Below, in pieces: positions 1 to 8,725 of a stretch of 63,389 nt of DNA (positions are counted from its first letter, which is position 1; the number at the start of each line of letters is the position of its first letter). Position numbers and translations under genes: made by a program. This stretch comes from Acidobacteriaceae bacterium (lineage in GTDB: Bacteria; Acidobacteriota; Terriglobia; Terriglobales; Acidobacteriaceae). Under the pieces are notes generated by a model. The model searched no databases. It was not told the DNA's origin and was given only the letters and a program-made list of their open reading frames with translations. The stretch is from NCBI GenBank assembly GCA_025355385.1, contig JANXZS010000164.1, positions 1 through 63,389 on the forward strand, written 5' to 3'.

Positions 1-587
1 GCATTCGGAGGATGGCTTCGAGGCGCAGCAGCTCCCCATCGCCTGGACCAGCTTGCTCCAGGCGATGAGTTCGGCATCCAAAGTCATGCCAAGCCTGCTG
101 CAGGTCTTTATAGTCGAGTGCGATCTGGGAGAGCGGGCGGCCGGAAGAATTATCTGTTTCCGGCTGCAAGACTCTAACGTTCCCTGATAATGCAGAACAA
201 TCTCTGGCTCATCGAGAGCAAGGCGTGAGCTGGCGTTGCAAGCGTGTGCGCAGTCCTGGTCTGCTTCACTTTAAGCTGAACCCGATCGACCGTCCTGCGG
301 GAGGCATCTCTTAGTTTGGGAGGCGCTCGCATCGCCTTCCACAAGCTTAACTATCAAAATTGATTGTGGTCGAGATTCTGGGAGAGAGCGACCCTTCGGC
401 TAAAGTGGCTAAGTGATTCGGCTAATGCAGCTGACTGAAAGCTTTATCAGCTTCCCATTTAGTTTGTTGCTTCAAGTTGACATTATGTGACAGTCTCTCA
501 ACCGTCACACTTAAGCCTGACAGGCTGCAGATATTGCGCGATCTTAGATTATTCCTACAGCAACTCTTTGTTGGCGGGTGGGTGGCG
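1..587. other. left-edge stretch without a convincing gene
   Basis: No ORF here has convincing coding character. On the minus strand an ATG at 87 opens a frame that runs off the window edge, but 29 codons are too few to judge. The right part probably carries the promoter of the GntR-type gene. It holds a TTGACA box at 477-482 and a perfect 6-bp inverted repeat, TGTGAC (486-491) and GTCACA (504-509). Confidence 0.4.
486..509. promoter_or_regulatory. inverted repeat, candidate operator of the GntR-type regulator
   Basis: The arms TGTGAC and GTCACA are perfect and 12 nt apart. They lie just downstream of a TTGACA -35-like box (477-482) and about 80 bp before the regulator's start. GntR-family proteins commonly bind short inverted repeats in their own promoters, so autoregulation is the natural inference. 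No second copy was found to support it. Confidence 0.35.
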
Positions 588-1679
588 ATGCGATTCCACA
601 TCAACAAGCAGAGTGAGATTACAGCGCATGAGCAGTTGCGCGAGCAGATCATTTTCCTGATCAGCACTGGCCAACTACCTATTGGTGAGGAGATGCCAAG
701 CGTTCGCGCGTTATCGCGCCAGTTGGGCATCTCGCTCAATACGGTTAGTAAGGTCTACTCCGAACTAGTTCGCGGATGTTGGCTGATTGGGCGCCCGGGC
801 GCTCATCACATAGTTGTCGAGCGTAAAGAAGCGAACACGACCTCGCCACCTGTGGCCGACTTAGACGACCTTATCAATCGGACTGTAAGTCTCGCTCATG
901 CTCATGGCTACTCCCTTCAACAGCTAGCCGCGCGAATCCGCGAGTGCCTGTTAGACCAACTCCCCGACCACATCCTTATCGTAGAGCCAGAACCCGGAAT
1001 GGGCGAAATTCTGCGCGCAGAAATACGCGGAAGAATTGGTTACGCTCCTCCGTCCTGTGGCATTCGCCTACTACAACAGAATCCTGCATTAGGTATAGGG
1101 GCGGTGCTGATCATGCCCACCTATCTTGTCGACAGGCTGGGATTTGTAGCGCCTCATCGTCGGCGAATCCTCTCCGTTTCCTACACTCCCCTGGATGAAG
1201 TTATGGCTACGATTTCCAAACTCGGGCGTCCATCGATGATAGGTATCTTATCTGTGAGTGAAGCAGGGCTCAAGACACTAAGCTGCATGACCGCGCCTGG
1301 GATCGGGAGCCAACATTCCCTACACCTGTTCCTAATGGAGAGGCACGACTCTGAACAAGTTGATAAGGTCCGTTTCCGTCGCTACGGGATTGAGGAATAC
1401 CACCCGACGAACATCTTGAAGCCTGCCGCCGACGGTAAGCTTTCTGCATTAGTAGTTCCTAAGCTGATACCTGAAGAGCTAAACGGTGACAATGCAGTTT
1501 CTGCTGCGGACCTGCGATGCATGGACATCATCTTCTGCGACTCGGTAGCGTATTCATTCAACGATCACCCGAAACGAATCAAATATCAGCTTCTCTCCAG
1601 TGGCTCGTTGGACAAGATTGCAGCAGAAGCTGCGAACCTGGCTGGGGAGGCCGTGCAAACGCCACCATCAGCTAGCTAA
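588..1679 (+). CDS. GntR-family transcriptional regulator
   Basis: Residues 1-75 form a GntR-type winged helix-turn-helix. The signature region around residues 30-55 reads as 'GEEMPSVRALSRQLGIS' followed by NTVSKVY. The remaining ~290 residues are an effector-type domain that I cannot place in FadR, HutC or MocR; no PLP-lysine motif of the aminotransferase class was seen. The frame is open from 477, but ATG 588 is where homology to the GntR fold begins, so I chose it. The gene stands alone, with an inverted repeat upstream at 486-509 that could be its own operator. The ligand is unknown. Confidence 0.8.
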   Translation: MRFHINKQSEITAHEQLREQIIFLISTGQLPIGEEMPSVRALSRQLGISLNTVSKVYSELVRGCWLIGRPGAHHIVVERKEANTTSPPVADLDDLINRTVSLAHAHGYSLQQLAARIRECLLDQLPDHILIVEPEPGMGEILRAEIRGRIGYAPPSCGIRLLQQNPALGIGAVLIMPTYLVDRLGFVAPHRRRILSVSYTPLDEVMATISKLGRPSMIGILSVSEAGLKTLSCMTAPGIGSQHSLHLFLMERHDSEQVDKVRFRRYGIEEYHPTNILKPAADGKLSALVVPKLIPEELNGDNAVSAADLRCMDIIFCDSVAYSFNDHPKRIKYQLLSSGSLDKIAAEAANLAGEAVQTPPSAS

Positions 1680-2106
1680 ACCTGCGATCCAAAGGCGAAC
1701 GGACTAAGTGAACTTCGGCAGATGGGAATAGCAATTGCACACCAGATCAAAGCTGTTTCTCTGAGCAGAGTACGAAGAATGTCTCCAGCAGTTGACTCCC
1801 GACAATATTGAACTTTACGCGACGAGGACTAGTTGCCGAAAGCCAGAATGTGTGACAGCAGCGAAACTGTCACCACTGCTTACCAACTGCTCCTCGCGAC
1901 TCGATACTGTGCAGTGCGAGGAACAAATCGCCATGTGTGCAAGCTATATAAACCTCGCCACCAGTTTGCCCGGCATTCACTTTCAAAACATTTTGTCTGC
2001 ATGGGAAGGCTTCACAGGCAAATACCATTACGTGCCATCTCTGATCATCGCAGGTGCCCTGTTCACAGTGCTCCATCGGCTACCGGAGCGCTTTCCCAGC
2101 TTTTCG

Positions 2107-2931
2107 ATGGCTCAGTCCGTACGATTGCAATCCCGTACCAACGCTCTGGCGGATCTAACCGCAAATTCGGCCTCTACAAGACAGGTAACGCAACCCGCGC
2201 CTCACATCCGTTCGCCTAAGAGTGGGCGGTTCCTCAGTATCCTTATGTTCGCTCGCGCGCTGCTGAGTAACCCACGACAACTTGGTGCAGTGGCACCTTC
2301 CAGTCACGTTCTGGCTGGGCTGATTACGGCGGAGATAACGCCCTACACTGGCCCGATTATCGAACTTGGCCCGGGAACGGGTGTCTTTACCCGGGCTATT
2401 CTCAAACGAGGCGTTCCCGAGGAGGAGCTGGTGCTGATCGAGTGCAACGCAAATTTTGTAAAGCGCCTAGGGCTGCAATTTGCCCGCTCTCGCATCTTTT
2501 GTCTGGATGCCTCGCGCTTGCGGAATGTGGAATTATTCCAGGACGAACGTGCAGGAGCAGTAATTAGCGGACTTCCTTTGCTGTCGATGTCACGCCAGAA
2601 AGTGATGGCCATCCTTAGCGCCTCATTCAGTCACATGCGTGACGCTGCGGCGTTCTATCAATTTACCTATGGCCTCCGTTGCCCTGTGCCTCGGACGGTC
2701 CTCGATCGTCTGGACCTGCGAGCCAAGCGTATCGGTTTCACCTACGCCAATCTACCGCCTGCGAGTGTCTATCGCATTCGGCGCCGGCGTTCTCTGTACT
2801 TGGAACGCTGCAGTCATACCTCGGACCTAAAAGAGCACCTCGAAAGCAGGGCTACTTTCTCGAAGGCTAGAAATGACTGCGAACGCGGAAAGTGCAACTT
2901 ACAAATCGAAGAAGATACCACATACGGGTGA
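2107..2931 (+). CDS. PmtA-like SAM-dependent methyltransferase (phospholipid N-methyltransferase family)
   Basis: This is a Rossmann-type methyltransferase of the group that contains phosphatidylethanolamine N-methyltransferase PmtA and KsgA-like enzymes. The SAM-binding motif I, 'IIELGPGTGVFTRAI', lies near residue 85. It is preceded by the family's typical 'NPRQLGAVAPSS' segment and followed by an acidic 'VLIECN' motif. PmtA-type enzymes methylate membrane phospholipid headgroups at the cytoplasmic face. The frame is open upstream to 1792 (TTG, and ATG at 1933), but that ~105-residue extension resembles nothing known, so ATG 2107 is preferred with moderate certainty. The last ~45 residues are hydrophilic and unassigned. 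Confidence 0.7.
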   Translation: MAQSVRLQSRTNALADLTANSASTRQVTQPAPHIRSPKSGRFLSILMFARALLSNPRQLGAVAPSSHVLAGLITAEITPYTGPIIELGPGTGVFTRAILKRGVPEEELVLIECNANFVKRLGLQFARSRIFCLDASRLRNVELFQDERAGAVISGLPLLSMSRQKVMAILSASFSHMRDAAAFYQFTYGLRCPVPRTVLDRLDLRAKRIGFTYANLPPASVYRIRRRRSLYLERCSHTSDLKEHLESRATFSKARNDCERGKCNLQIEEDTTYG

Positions 2932-3026
2932 ATTTGCGACTTAGCCGGCTGATCACGGTTTCGTTGCAATTGCCCACCTGCAACGGATTGCTGGTGGCGT
3001 AAGGGCGATGCGGTATATTAACCGAT

Positions 3027-3791
3027 ATGCCTGAACAACATGACAAGATGACTATCATCAGCATGGCGGTCATCGCGTCTGGTCTAGCCACGCTGCTGCA
3101 CGAGGGACTGGGTCATGGCGTGACTTCGTGGCTGCGCGGAGATATCGTGACGGAATTAACGAGTAATCATCTTTCGGACCTTCATCCGGACCGATGGGTG
3201 GATGCCGGTGGAACGCTCGTAAATCTCTTCGCCGGAGCCGTAGCGCTGATTATTTCTTGGGCTGCAGGAGATCGCGCAAACATACGCTATTTCTTCTGGA
3301 TTCTTGCTGCGCTGAACCTGTTGCCGGGTGCCGGCTATTTTCTTTTTTCAGGAATCGTTGGGATCGGCGATTGGAATGAGGTGATTCGAGGTCTCCCTCA
3401 TCAGGCGGCCCTGCGCATTGCCATGACGTTACTCGGCGCAGCCCTGTACTTCATTGTCGTACGTTTACTGGCACGGGCGGTTCGTCCCTTTGTGCAGCAA
3501 CGCTCTACATACAACACCATTGGCCGGTTGCCCTACTACGCAGCTTGTCTCTTCAGTTGCGCAGCGGGGGCTCTCGATCCATTGGGCATCAAGCTACTTC
3601 TCGTCTCAACGATTCCGGCTGCGCTTGGCGGTTCTTCAGGACTGATGTGGGCAGACAGTTTGCTCCCAAAAAGGACGACAGAACGCCCGCTCCTGGTGCA
3701 TCGAGAGTTCGCCTGGTGGATTGCCGCCGCTGTGCTCGGGAGCGCTTACATCGCTATCATCGGACGGGGAGTGCGCTTTGCAGCTAGGTGA
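3027..3791 (+). CDS. integral membrane protein with M50-like metalloprotease traces
   Basis: The protein has 254 residues and about six hydrophobic segments. The first helix contains 'LLHEGLGHG' (residues ~23-31), which resembles the zinc motif of site-2-protease-type M50 peptidases but spaces the histidines as HExxxH instead of HExxH. A second segment, 'LNLLPGAGY' ending in GDW (residues ~95-115), sits where M50 enzymes carry their NPxPxxxLDGG third-ligand motif. The fold assignment is therefore plausible, while activity is doubtful. The gene stands alone, with ~95 bp upstream and nothing obvious downstream. Confidence 0.55.
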   Translation: MPEQHDKMTIISMAVIASGLATLLHEGLGHGVTSWLRGDIVTELTSNHLSDLHPDRWVDAGGTLVNLFAGAVALIISWAAGDRANIRYFFWILAALNLLPGAGYFLFSGIVGIGDWNEVIRGLPHQAALRIAMTLLGAALYFIVVRLLARAVRPFVQQRSTYNTIGRLPYYAACLFSCAAGALDPLGIKLLLVSTIPAALGGSSGLMWADSLLPKRTTERPLLVHREFAWWIAAAVLGSAYIAIIGRGVRFAAR

Positions 3792-4364
3792 GTTTCTAAA
3801 ACATTTTGCACGGTTAATATACCTAGGCGGCGACCGGCTAACAGCGTCGAATGGCAAGAACATCGTGAATACTGTTCCGCTGTAGCCTTGTCTTTGGCTT
3901 GTGCGAAAGTTGAGCGTTCCGTGATGGCGCAGGACGATAGAGCTCTCAATTATTAGACTATGCAACAAGCTAACGTGGTGAGTTAGAAGTTGATCGAGCA
4001 AGGCGCTGATTTGCGGAGATCTGGCGAAGCAGATCCTTCGTTCCGTTCAGGACGACAACATTAGAAGTGACGAAGGAGATACGTCAAACCCCACAAGACA
4101 AGGGCCGCGATGCCTGGACCGCCAACGATGATGACCGCAGGCCGACGTGGTGAGTTGCTGCTGGGGTGAGGTGGTTTCGTTTACTCTGTGGGCGCCCACT
4201 GCTCGTCCGCCGATGGACCATAGAGCGCGGGGACTGGGAGGTCGTTGAGACGAAGTGACGCCGAGCTGTGCGACGTGGTGAACGAGGTGGTTGAAGCACA
4301 TCTGGCGGAAGGAGAGGAGCGCGAGGAATCTTACCTGTGATCGGCGCTGCGACGGGCTGGGTGC
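3792..4364. other. 570-bp intergenic stretch without a gene
   Basis: Every frame is broken or has poor coding character. The stretch around 4033-4061 ('cttcgttccgttcagga') resembles the short dispersed intergenic repeats ending in CAGGAYGAC that I recall from such genomes. The motif CGTGGTGA recurs three times (near 3975, 4146 and 4271). It separates the M50-like gene from the 3' end of the efflux operon and may hold that operon's terminator, though I could not point to one. Confidence 0.4.
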
Positions 4365-5561
4365 TCAATGGTCCGGTTGTTGCGCATCTTGACCAGGGTC
4401 GAGGTTCACCGCAACCGATGTTTCTGGTCGTAGCTCATCTGTGGCGCGAACGACGACCAGATCTCCCGGCTGCAAATCGCCGAACACTTCGGCGAGATCA
4501 CCTTTGGTGAGACCGGCCTGCACATTTACCCACTCTGTTTTATTGTTCGATACCCTGATGACGAACGAATGCTCAAGGTCGGAGGCGACGGCTGTCTTCG
4601 GTACAACCAGGCTTCGACCAGTTTGGTGGATGGACCAATGAACCTGAGCATAAGTGCCCGGTGTGAGTAACCCATCGCGATTCGCTACTTCCAGTTCCAC
4701 CGGCATAGTGCGGCTGCGTTGATCGACCGAATTCGCGATGCGCGCGACGGTTCCTGAAAACTTGCGATTTGCATAAGCAGGTACTGTGAACTCCGCTGTC
4801 TGGCCTTTTGAAATGCCGCTGAGATAAGCCTGTGGAACGGGTACGACGAGGCGCAGGCGATGATCAGTCTCCAGCCTCAACATCGGGACGGCGGTCGATG
4901 AGTTTGCAGACGGACCCACCAGCGCTCCGGAGTGGACATTGCGCTCCGTAATCACGCCATCGAAGGGAGCCGTGACTTGCAGATATTGCTGCATGGCGGT
5001 GTAGGAGCCGAGAGCCTGACGCGATGCGTTAACGGTTTCTTCGCTGGCTTCCACGTTGGCACGATCTGCTTCGACGGACTTGTCCGCGACGACGAGATCG
5101 TTGCCAGCCACGACACCTGGAGTCTTCGCGGCCTCTTTGAGGTGGTTGCTGGTCGCCTCATCGGATGCTAGTTTCGCCTGCGCTGCCACGAGTTGCGATT
5201 GGGCATTCTGGAATTGAGCCTTGCCTTGGGCACGACGCGCGTCGACCTCTGGCGCGGTCAGGCGGGCGAGGACTTGTCCCTTTCGAACCCGCGTGCCTCT
5301 GTCTACGCCGATCCACTGGAGGAATCCCGTTTCTTTCGGAAAGATAGCCACAGATTCGAACGGCAGCAATTCGCCGGGTAGCGTCAACGATGCCTGCAGT
5401 TGCTGTTCAACGACAGGGCGGACCGTGACCGAACGAGGCTTTTGAGGTTCGGCGCGAATTGGCTCGGTTTTGTTGCAACCCGCGGATATGCATACACACG
5501 CACTCAGCAGAATCAGGGGATAGCCAGGAAGCCTGAGTGATTGGTTTTGCAGCAGGTTCAT
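4365..5561 (-). CDS. RND efflux periplasmic adaptor (HlyD/AcrA family lipoprotein)
   Basis: This is the membrane fusion protein of a tripartite efflux pump. The N-terminus is a lipoprotein signal with lipobox ending at C29 ('ISAGC'). It is followed by a first lipoyl half near residues 60-100 ('VRKGQVLARL'), an alpha-hairpin of ~80 residues, the second lipoyl half ('VTAPFDGVITERNVHSG', ~residue 200), and beta-barrel and membrane-proximal domains ('LVVPKTAV'). It should bridge the inner-membrane RND pump and the TolC channel. It is the last gene of the operon and overlaps the pump gene by 4 bp. The substrate is unknown. Confidence 0.92.
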   Translation of the reverse strand: MNLLQNQSLRLPGYPLILLSACVCISAGCNKTEPIRAEPQKPRSVTVRPVVEQQLQASLTLPGELLPFESVAIFPKETGFLQWIGVDRGTRVRKGQVLARLTAPEVDARRAQGKAQFQNAQSQLVAAQAKLASDEATSNHLKEAAKTPGVVAGNDLVVADKSVEADRANVEASEETVNASRQALGSYTAMQQYLQVTAPFDGVITERNVHSGALVGPSANSSTAVPMLRLETDHRLRLVVPVPQAYLSGISKGQTAEFTVPAYANRKFSGTVARIANSVDQRSRTMPVELEVANRDGLLTPGTYAQVHWSIHQTGRSLVVPKTAVASDLEHSFVIRVSNNKTEWVNVQAGLTKGDLAEVFGDLQPGDLVVVRATDELRPETSVAVNLDPGQDAQQPDH

Positions 5562-8500
5562 ACTTCCTCCAGAGGATGCGAAGCGTAGCGGCTTTCAGAG
5601 TCTTCCGGGTCAAGTGAGACGGAAGTTCGTGTCGCGTTCTGCTGGGCGATGGCAAACAGAAGCGGGACAAAAAGGAGAGTGGCCGCTGTTGCTGCTAACA
5701 GGCCTCCAATAACGGCCCGACCAAGGGGTGCAGTTGCCTCCGCACCAGAGCCGAGGGCAATCGCCATCGGGACCATGCCAGCCGTCATTGCAATACTGGT
5801 CATCAGCACCGGACGCAAACGCGTCTTGGCTGCCTCCATTGCAGCGTCGAGCGCGGATCTTCCTGCTCTTCGATATTGTTCGGCGAAGGTAACGAGGAGA
5901 ATTGCATTTGCCACTGCTACGCCCAGTGCCATGATGGCACCCATGAAGGATTGAATATTCAGGGTGGTGCCGGTAAGCCAAAGCATGGTGGCGACTCCAG
6001 CCAACACGGCCGGAGTAGTTGAAAGCACCACGAGAGCCAACCGGATCGATTGAAAGTGTGCGGTCAGAAGCAGCAGGATTGCGATCAGCGCGATGGCGAA
6101 GCCGGCGCTGAGATTCTTGAAGGTTTGACGCATCGGTGCGATCTGGCCGCGAACCTCCACCGTCAAGCCACGTGGCACTGGCGCTATCTGTGCGAGCGCA
6201 TGGTCCAGCGAACGGGAAACGCGACCGAGATCCGATCCTGCAACATTGGCGGAAAGCAGGACTACTCTCCGTCCGTTGATCCGGTCATACTCGCCAACAA
6301 CTTTGCCGTTGGTGATCTTGGCGACATCTCCGATGAGAGGATGGGAACCGCTTCCTGCGGGGATGTTCGCTATATCCTGCGCAGAGTGAGTTTGTGTTTG
6401 CGGGATTTCGACCTGCACCTGATAGCCGACACCAGTTTTAGGATCAGCCCAATAGTTTGGCGTGACGAAGCGGCTGGAAGAAGTGGCAGTGAGAACCGCA
6501 TTCCCCACCTGCTGAACGGTCAGCCCCATCTGACCGGCCAGGACACGGTCGATGTTCACATTGATGCTGGGGTACTCGAGCGGCTCTTCATACCGCAAAT
6601 CGCGCAGGGTGGCGATGGATGCCATGGCACTGTGCACGCGGTCAGCGTAGGCTCGCACCTGCGTGAGATCCGAACCTTGGATTGCGACTTCGACAGGGGC
6701 GGGCGCGCCAAGATTCATAATCTGAGAAACGATGTCTCCCGCCTCAAAGGAGAAGGTGCTGCCGGGAAACTGCGCGGCTAGCACCTTTCGCAGGTGCTCT
6801 TGAAAGTCGGGAAGATTGATCTTAGCTCCAGACCGCAAGGCCACGCGGAAGATGGCCTCCTGAGGGCCGCTGGTCCAAAGATAGACGGTGTTGATGGGGT
6901 AGCTGGCGGCCTGGAGGCCCACGTAGCCGAGAGTACTTTCAACGTTGCCATTTCCCGCTTCCTGCTGAATGCTGCGAAGAACCTGGCGAACCAGTTCCTC
7001 AGTCACTGGGACACGAGTCCCGACTGGCGCATTGAAGCGCAACTGGAATTGATTTGAACCCGCAGGAGGAAAGAGGCTTTGGCCTAAATCGAGACCGACG
7101 CCGCCGATCACTATCGCCGCGATCACGAGATAAGCGAGGAAGGCAAGGCCGCGTCTTGGCATCAACCAGGACAAGGCCCATTCGAGCCGGTTCCTCAAAT
7201 GGGACAGGAAACCATGCTGGGCCGGGTCCGGTTCCCGCTGCTTCGTTTGCAGGGGCAGAAGCCAATTGGAGAGCACCGGGACTAGGGTTCCGGAAAGAAC
7301 GTAGGAAGCAGCGATGGCAAAGGCGACGGAGAGTGAGAGCGGGACGAAGAGGGCTTGCGTGATACCAGTCATGAAGAAGGACGGCACAAAGACTGCCAGG
7401 ATCGAGAACATAGCGAGCAAGCGAGGAGTCAGGACTTCCCGGCTGGCATGAAGTACGGCTATGGCACGCTGCTCGCCGCGTTCGAGATGGGCGTGGATGT
7501 TTTCGATGACCACCGTACCTTCATCGACGAGGATGCCAACCGCCAAGGCGAGGCCTCCCAAAGTCATGATGTTGATCGTCTGCCCGCTTGCCCACAAGAG
7601 CACAACCGCCGTGATGATGGCGAACGGAATCGTGACCACGACGATGCCCGCACTGCGCCAGTCGCCCAGGAAAAGAAGCACCATCAAGCCCGTAAGCAGG
7701 GCACCCAGCAAGCCTTCGCGGCCGATGGTCCAGAGAGAATCTTTTACATAGATCGATTGATCGAATCGGTAGTCGACCTGGATATCAGAAGGAACCAGCG
7801 AGCGAAAGCGATCAAGGTTCTGCTTTACTTCGTTGACGACTGTGACCGTAGATGCGTCTGGCCTCTTTGTCACCGGGATATATACGGCGCGCTTGCCGTC
7901 TATTTCCGCGTAACCGGCCAGGATGTCGGTTGCATCCTCGACCTTGGCAATGTCGCGCAGGAAAACCGTGGGTCCGGCGCCAGTGTGTAGTGGTATGTCG
8001 GCCAGTTCCTGAATATCCCGCACCACGGAATTGCTGGGAACAATCGGCTGCAAGGTGCCTTCCTGTATGTTTCCGGCAGGAATGATCACGTTGCCCGAGG
8101 CGACCGATTGTATTACCTGCTCGGGAGAAATACCGTAGGCTCGAAGCTTGGAAGCGTCGACACTGACCACGACGGCGCGTTGGTTGCCGCCAAAAGGTGG
8201 TGGCGAGGAGACCCCCGGCAGGGTGGCAAACTGGGGCCGGATGCGATTGAGTGCAAGGTCTTGAATCTCGCCGAGTGTTCGGTCAGGAGAGGTAAAGGTG
8301 AGGTAGCCGACCGGCACCGTCCCGGCGTCGTAGCGAACGATGAAGGGCGGCACTGCTCCATAGGGCATGAATGCGTGAGCGCGATTGGCGTAGGCGATGA
8401 CCTGCGCCAGTGCCTCGCTCATATCCGTGCCGGGATGAAAAGTCAGCTTGAGCAGAGCCGCACCTTGAACGGACTTTGACTCGACGCTTTCGATCCCGTT

Positions 8501-8722
8501 TACGTAGAGAAAATGGTACTCGTAGTAGTAAGTGAGGAAGCCTTCCATCTGCGCCGGGCTCATGCCGCCGTAGGGTTGGGCAACATAGATGACGGGCAGG
8601 TTGAGATTGGGGAAGATGTCCACGCGCATCCGCGTGATTGCCAGGATGGAGCACAATGCGACAGCAACCACTCCAACGATGATGGTCCACGGACGGCGCA
8701 GTGCAAGACGTATCAACCCCAT
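5558..8722 (-). CDS. RND-family inner-membrane efflux transporter (AcrB-like)
   Basis: At 1054 residues this is full length for an AcrB-type proton-driven exporter. It shows the usual duplicated arrangement: TM1 at ~10-30, a large periplasmic loop, TM2-6 at ~335-500, a second loop, and TM8-12 at ~870-1040. The TM4 proton-relay pair, usually DD, is D400-E401 here ('VGILVDEGTVVIEN'). The TM10 position usually holding Lys before Asn is Ala ('ALGVAVANAILLV'). This marks a divergent RND subgroup rather than a true AcrB/MexB orthologue. The gene sits 3 bp after the TolC-like gene and overlaps the adaptor gene by 4 bp. Confidence 0.93.
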   Translation of the reverse strand: MGLIRLALRRPWTIIVGVVAVALCSILAITRMRVDIFPNLNLPVIYVAQPYGGMSPAQMEGFLTYYYEYHFLYVNGIESVESKSVQGAALLKLTFHPGTDMSEALAQVIAYANRAHAFMPYGAVPPFIVRYDAGTVPVGYLTFTSPDRTLGEIQDLALNRIRPQFATLPGVSSPPPFGGNQRAVVVSVDASKLRAYGISPEQVIQSVASGNVIIPAGNIQEGTLQPIVPSNSVVRDIQELADIPLHTGAGPTVFLRDIAKVEDATDILAGYAEIDGKRAVYIPVTKRPDASTVTVVNEVKQNLDRFRSLVPSDIQVDYRFDQSIYVKDSLWTIGREGLLGALLTGLMVLLFLGDWRSAGIVVVTIPFAIITAVVLLWASGQTINIMTLGGLALAVGILVDEGTVVIENIHAHLERGEQRAIAVLHASREVLTPRLLAMFSILAVFVPSFFMTGITQALFVPLSLSVAFAIAASYVLSGTLVPVLSNWLLPLQTKQREPDPAQHGFLSHLRNRLEWALSWLMPRRGLAFLAYLVIAAIVIGGVGLDLGQSLFPPAGSNQFQLRFNAPVGTRVPVTEELVRQVLRSIQQEAGNGNVESTLGYVGLQAASYPINTVYLWTSGPQEAIFRVALRSGAKINLPDFQEHLRKVLAAQFPGSTFSFEAGDIVSQIMNLGAPAPVEVAIQGSDLTQVRAYADRVHSAMASIATLRDLRYEEPLEYPSINVNIDRVLAGQMGLTVQQVGNAVLTATSSSRFVTPNYWADPKTGVGYQVQVEIPQTQTHSAQDIANIPAGSGSHPLIGDVAKITNGKVVGEYDRINGRRVVLLSANVAGSDLGRVSRSLDHALAQIAPVPRGLTVEVRGQIAPMRQTFKNLSAGFAIALIAILLLLTAHFQSIRLALVVLSTTPAVLAGVATMLWLTGTTLNIQSFMGAIMALGVAVANAILLVTFAEQYRRAGRSALDAAMEAAKTRLRPVLMTSIAMTAGMVPMAIALGSGAEATAPLGRAVIGGLLAATAATLLFVPLLFAIAQQNATRTSVSLDPEDSESRYASHPLEEV

Positions 8723-8725
8723 GGA

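Noticed and set aside
1-87. possible partial minus-strand gene running off the left edge
   Set aside because: Only 29 codons are available and another frame looks equally good, so it cannot be judged.
6050-7990. long plus-strand ORFs opposite the RND transporter
   Set aside because: They are antisense shadows of a clearly coding, conserved transporter gene.
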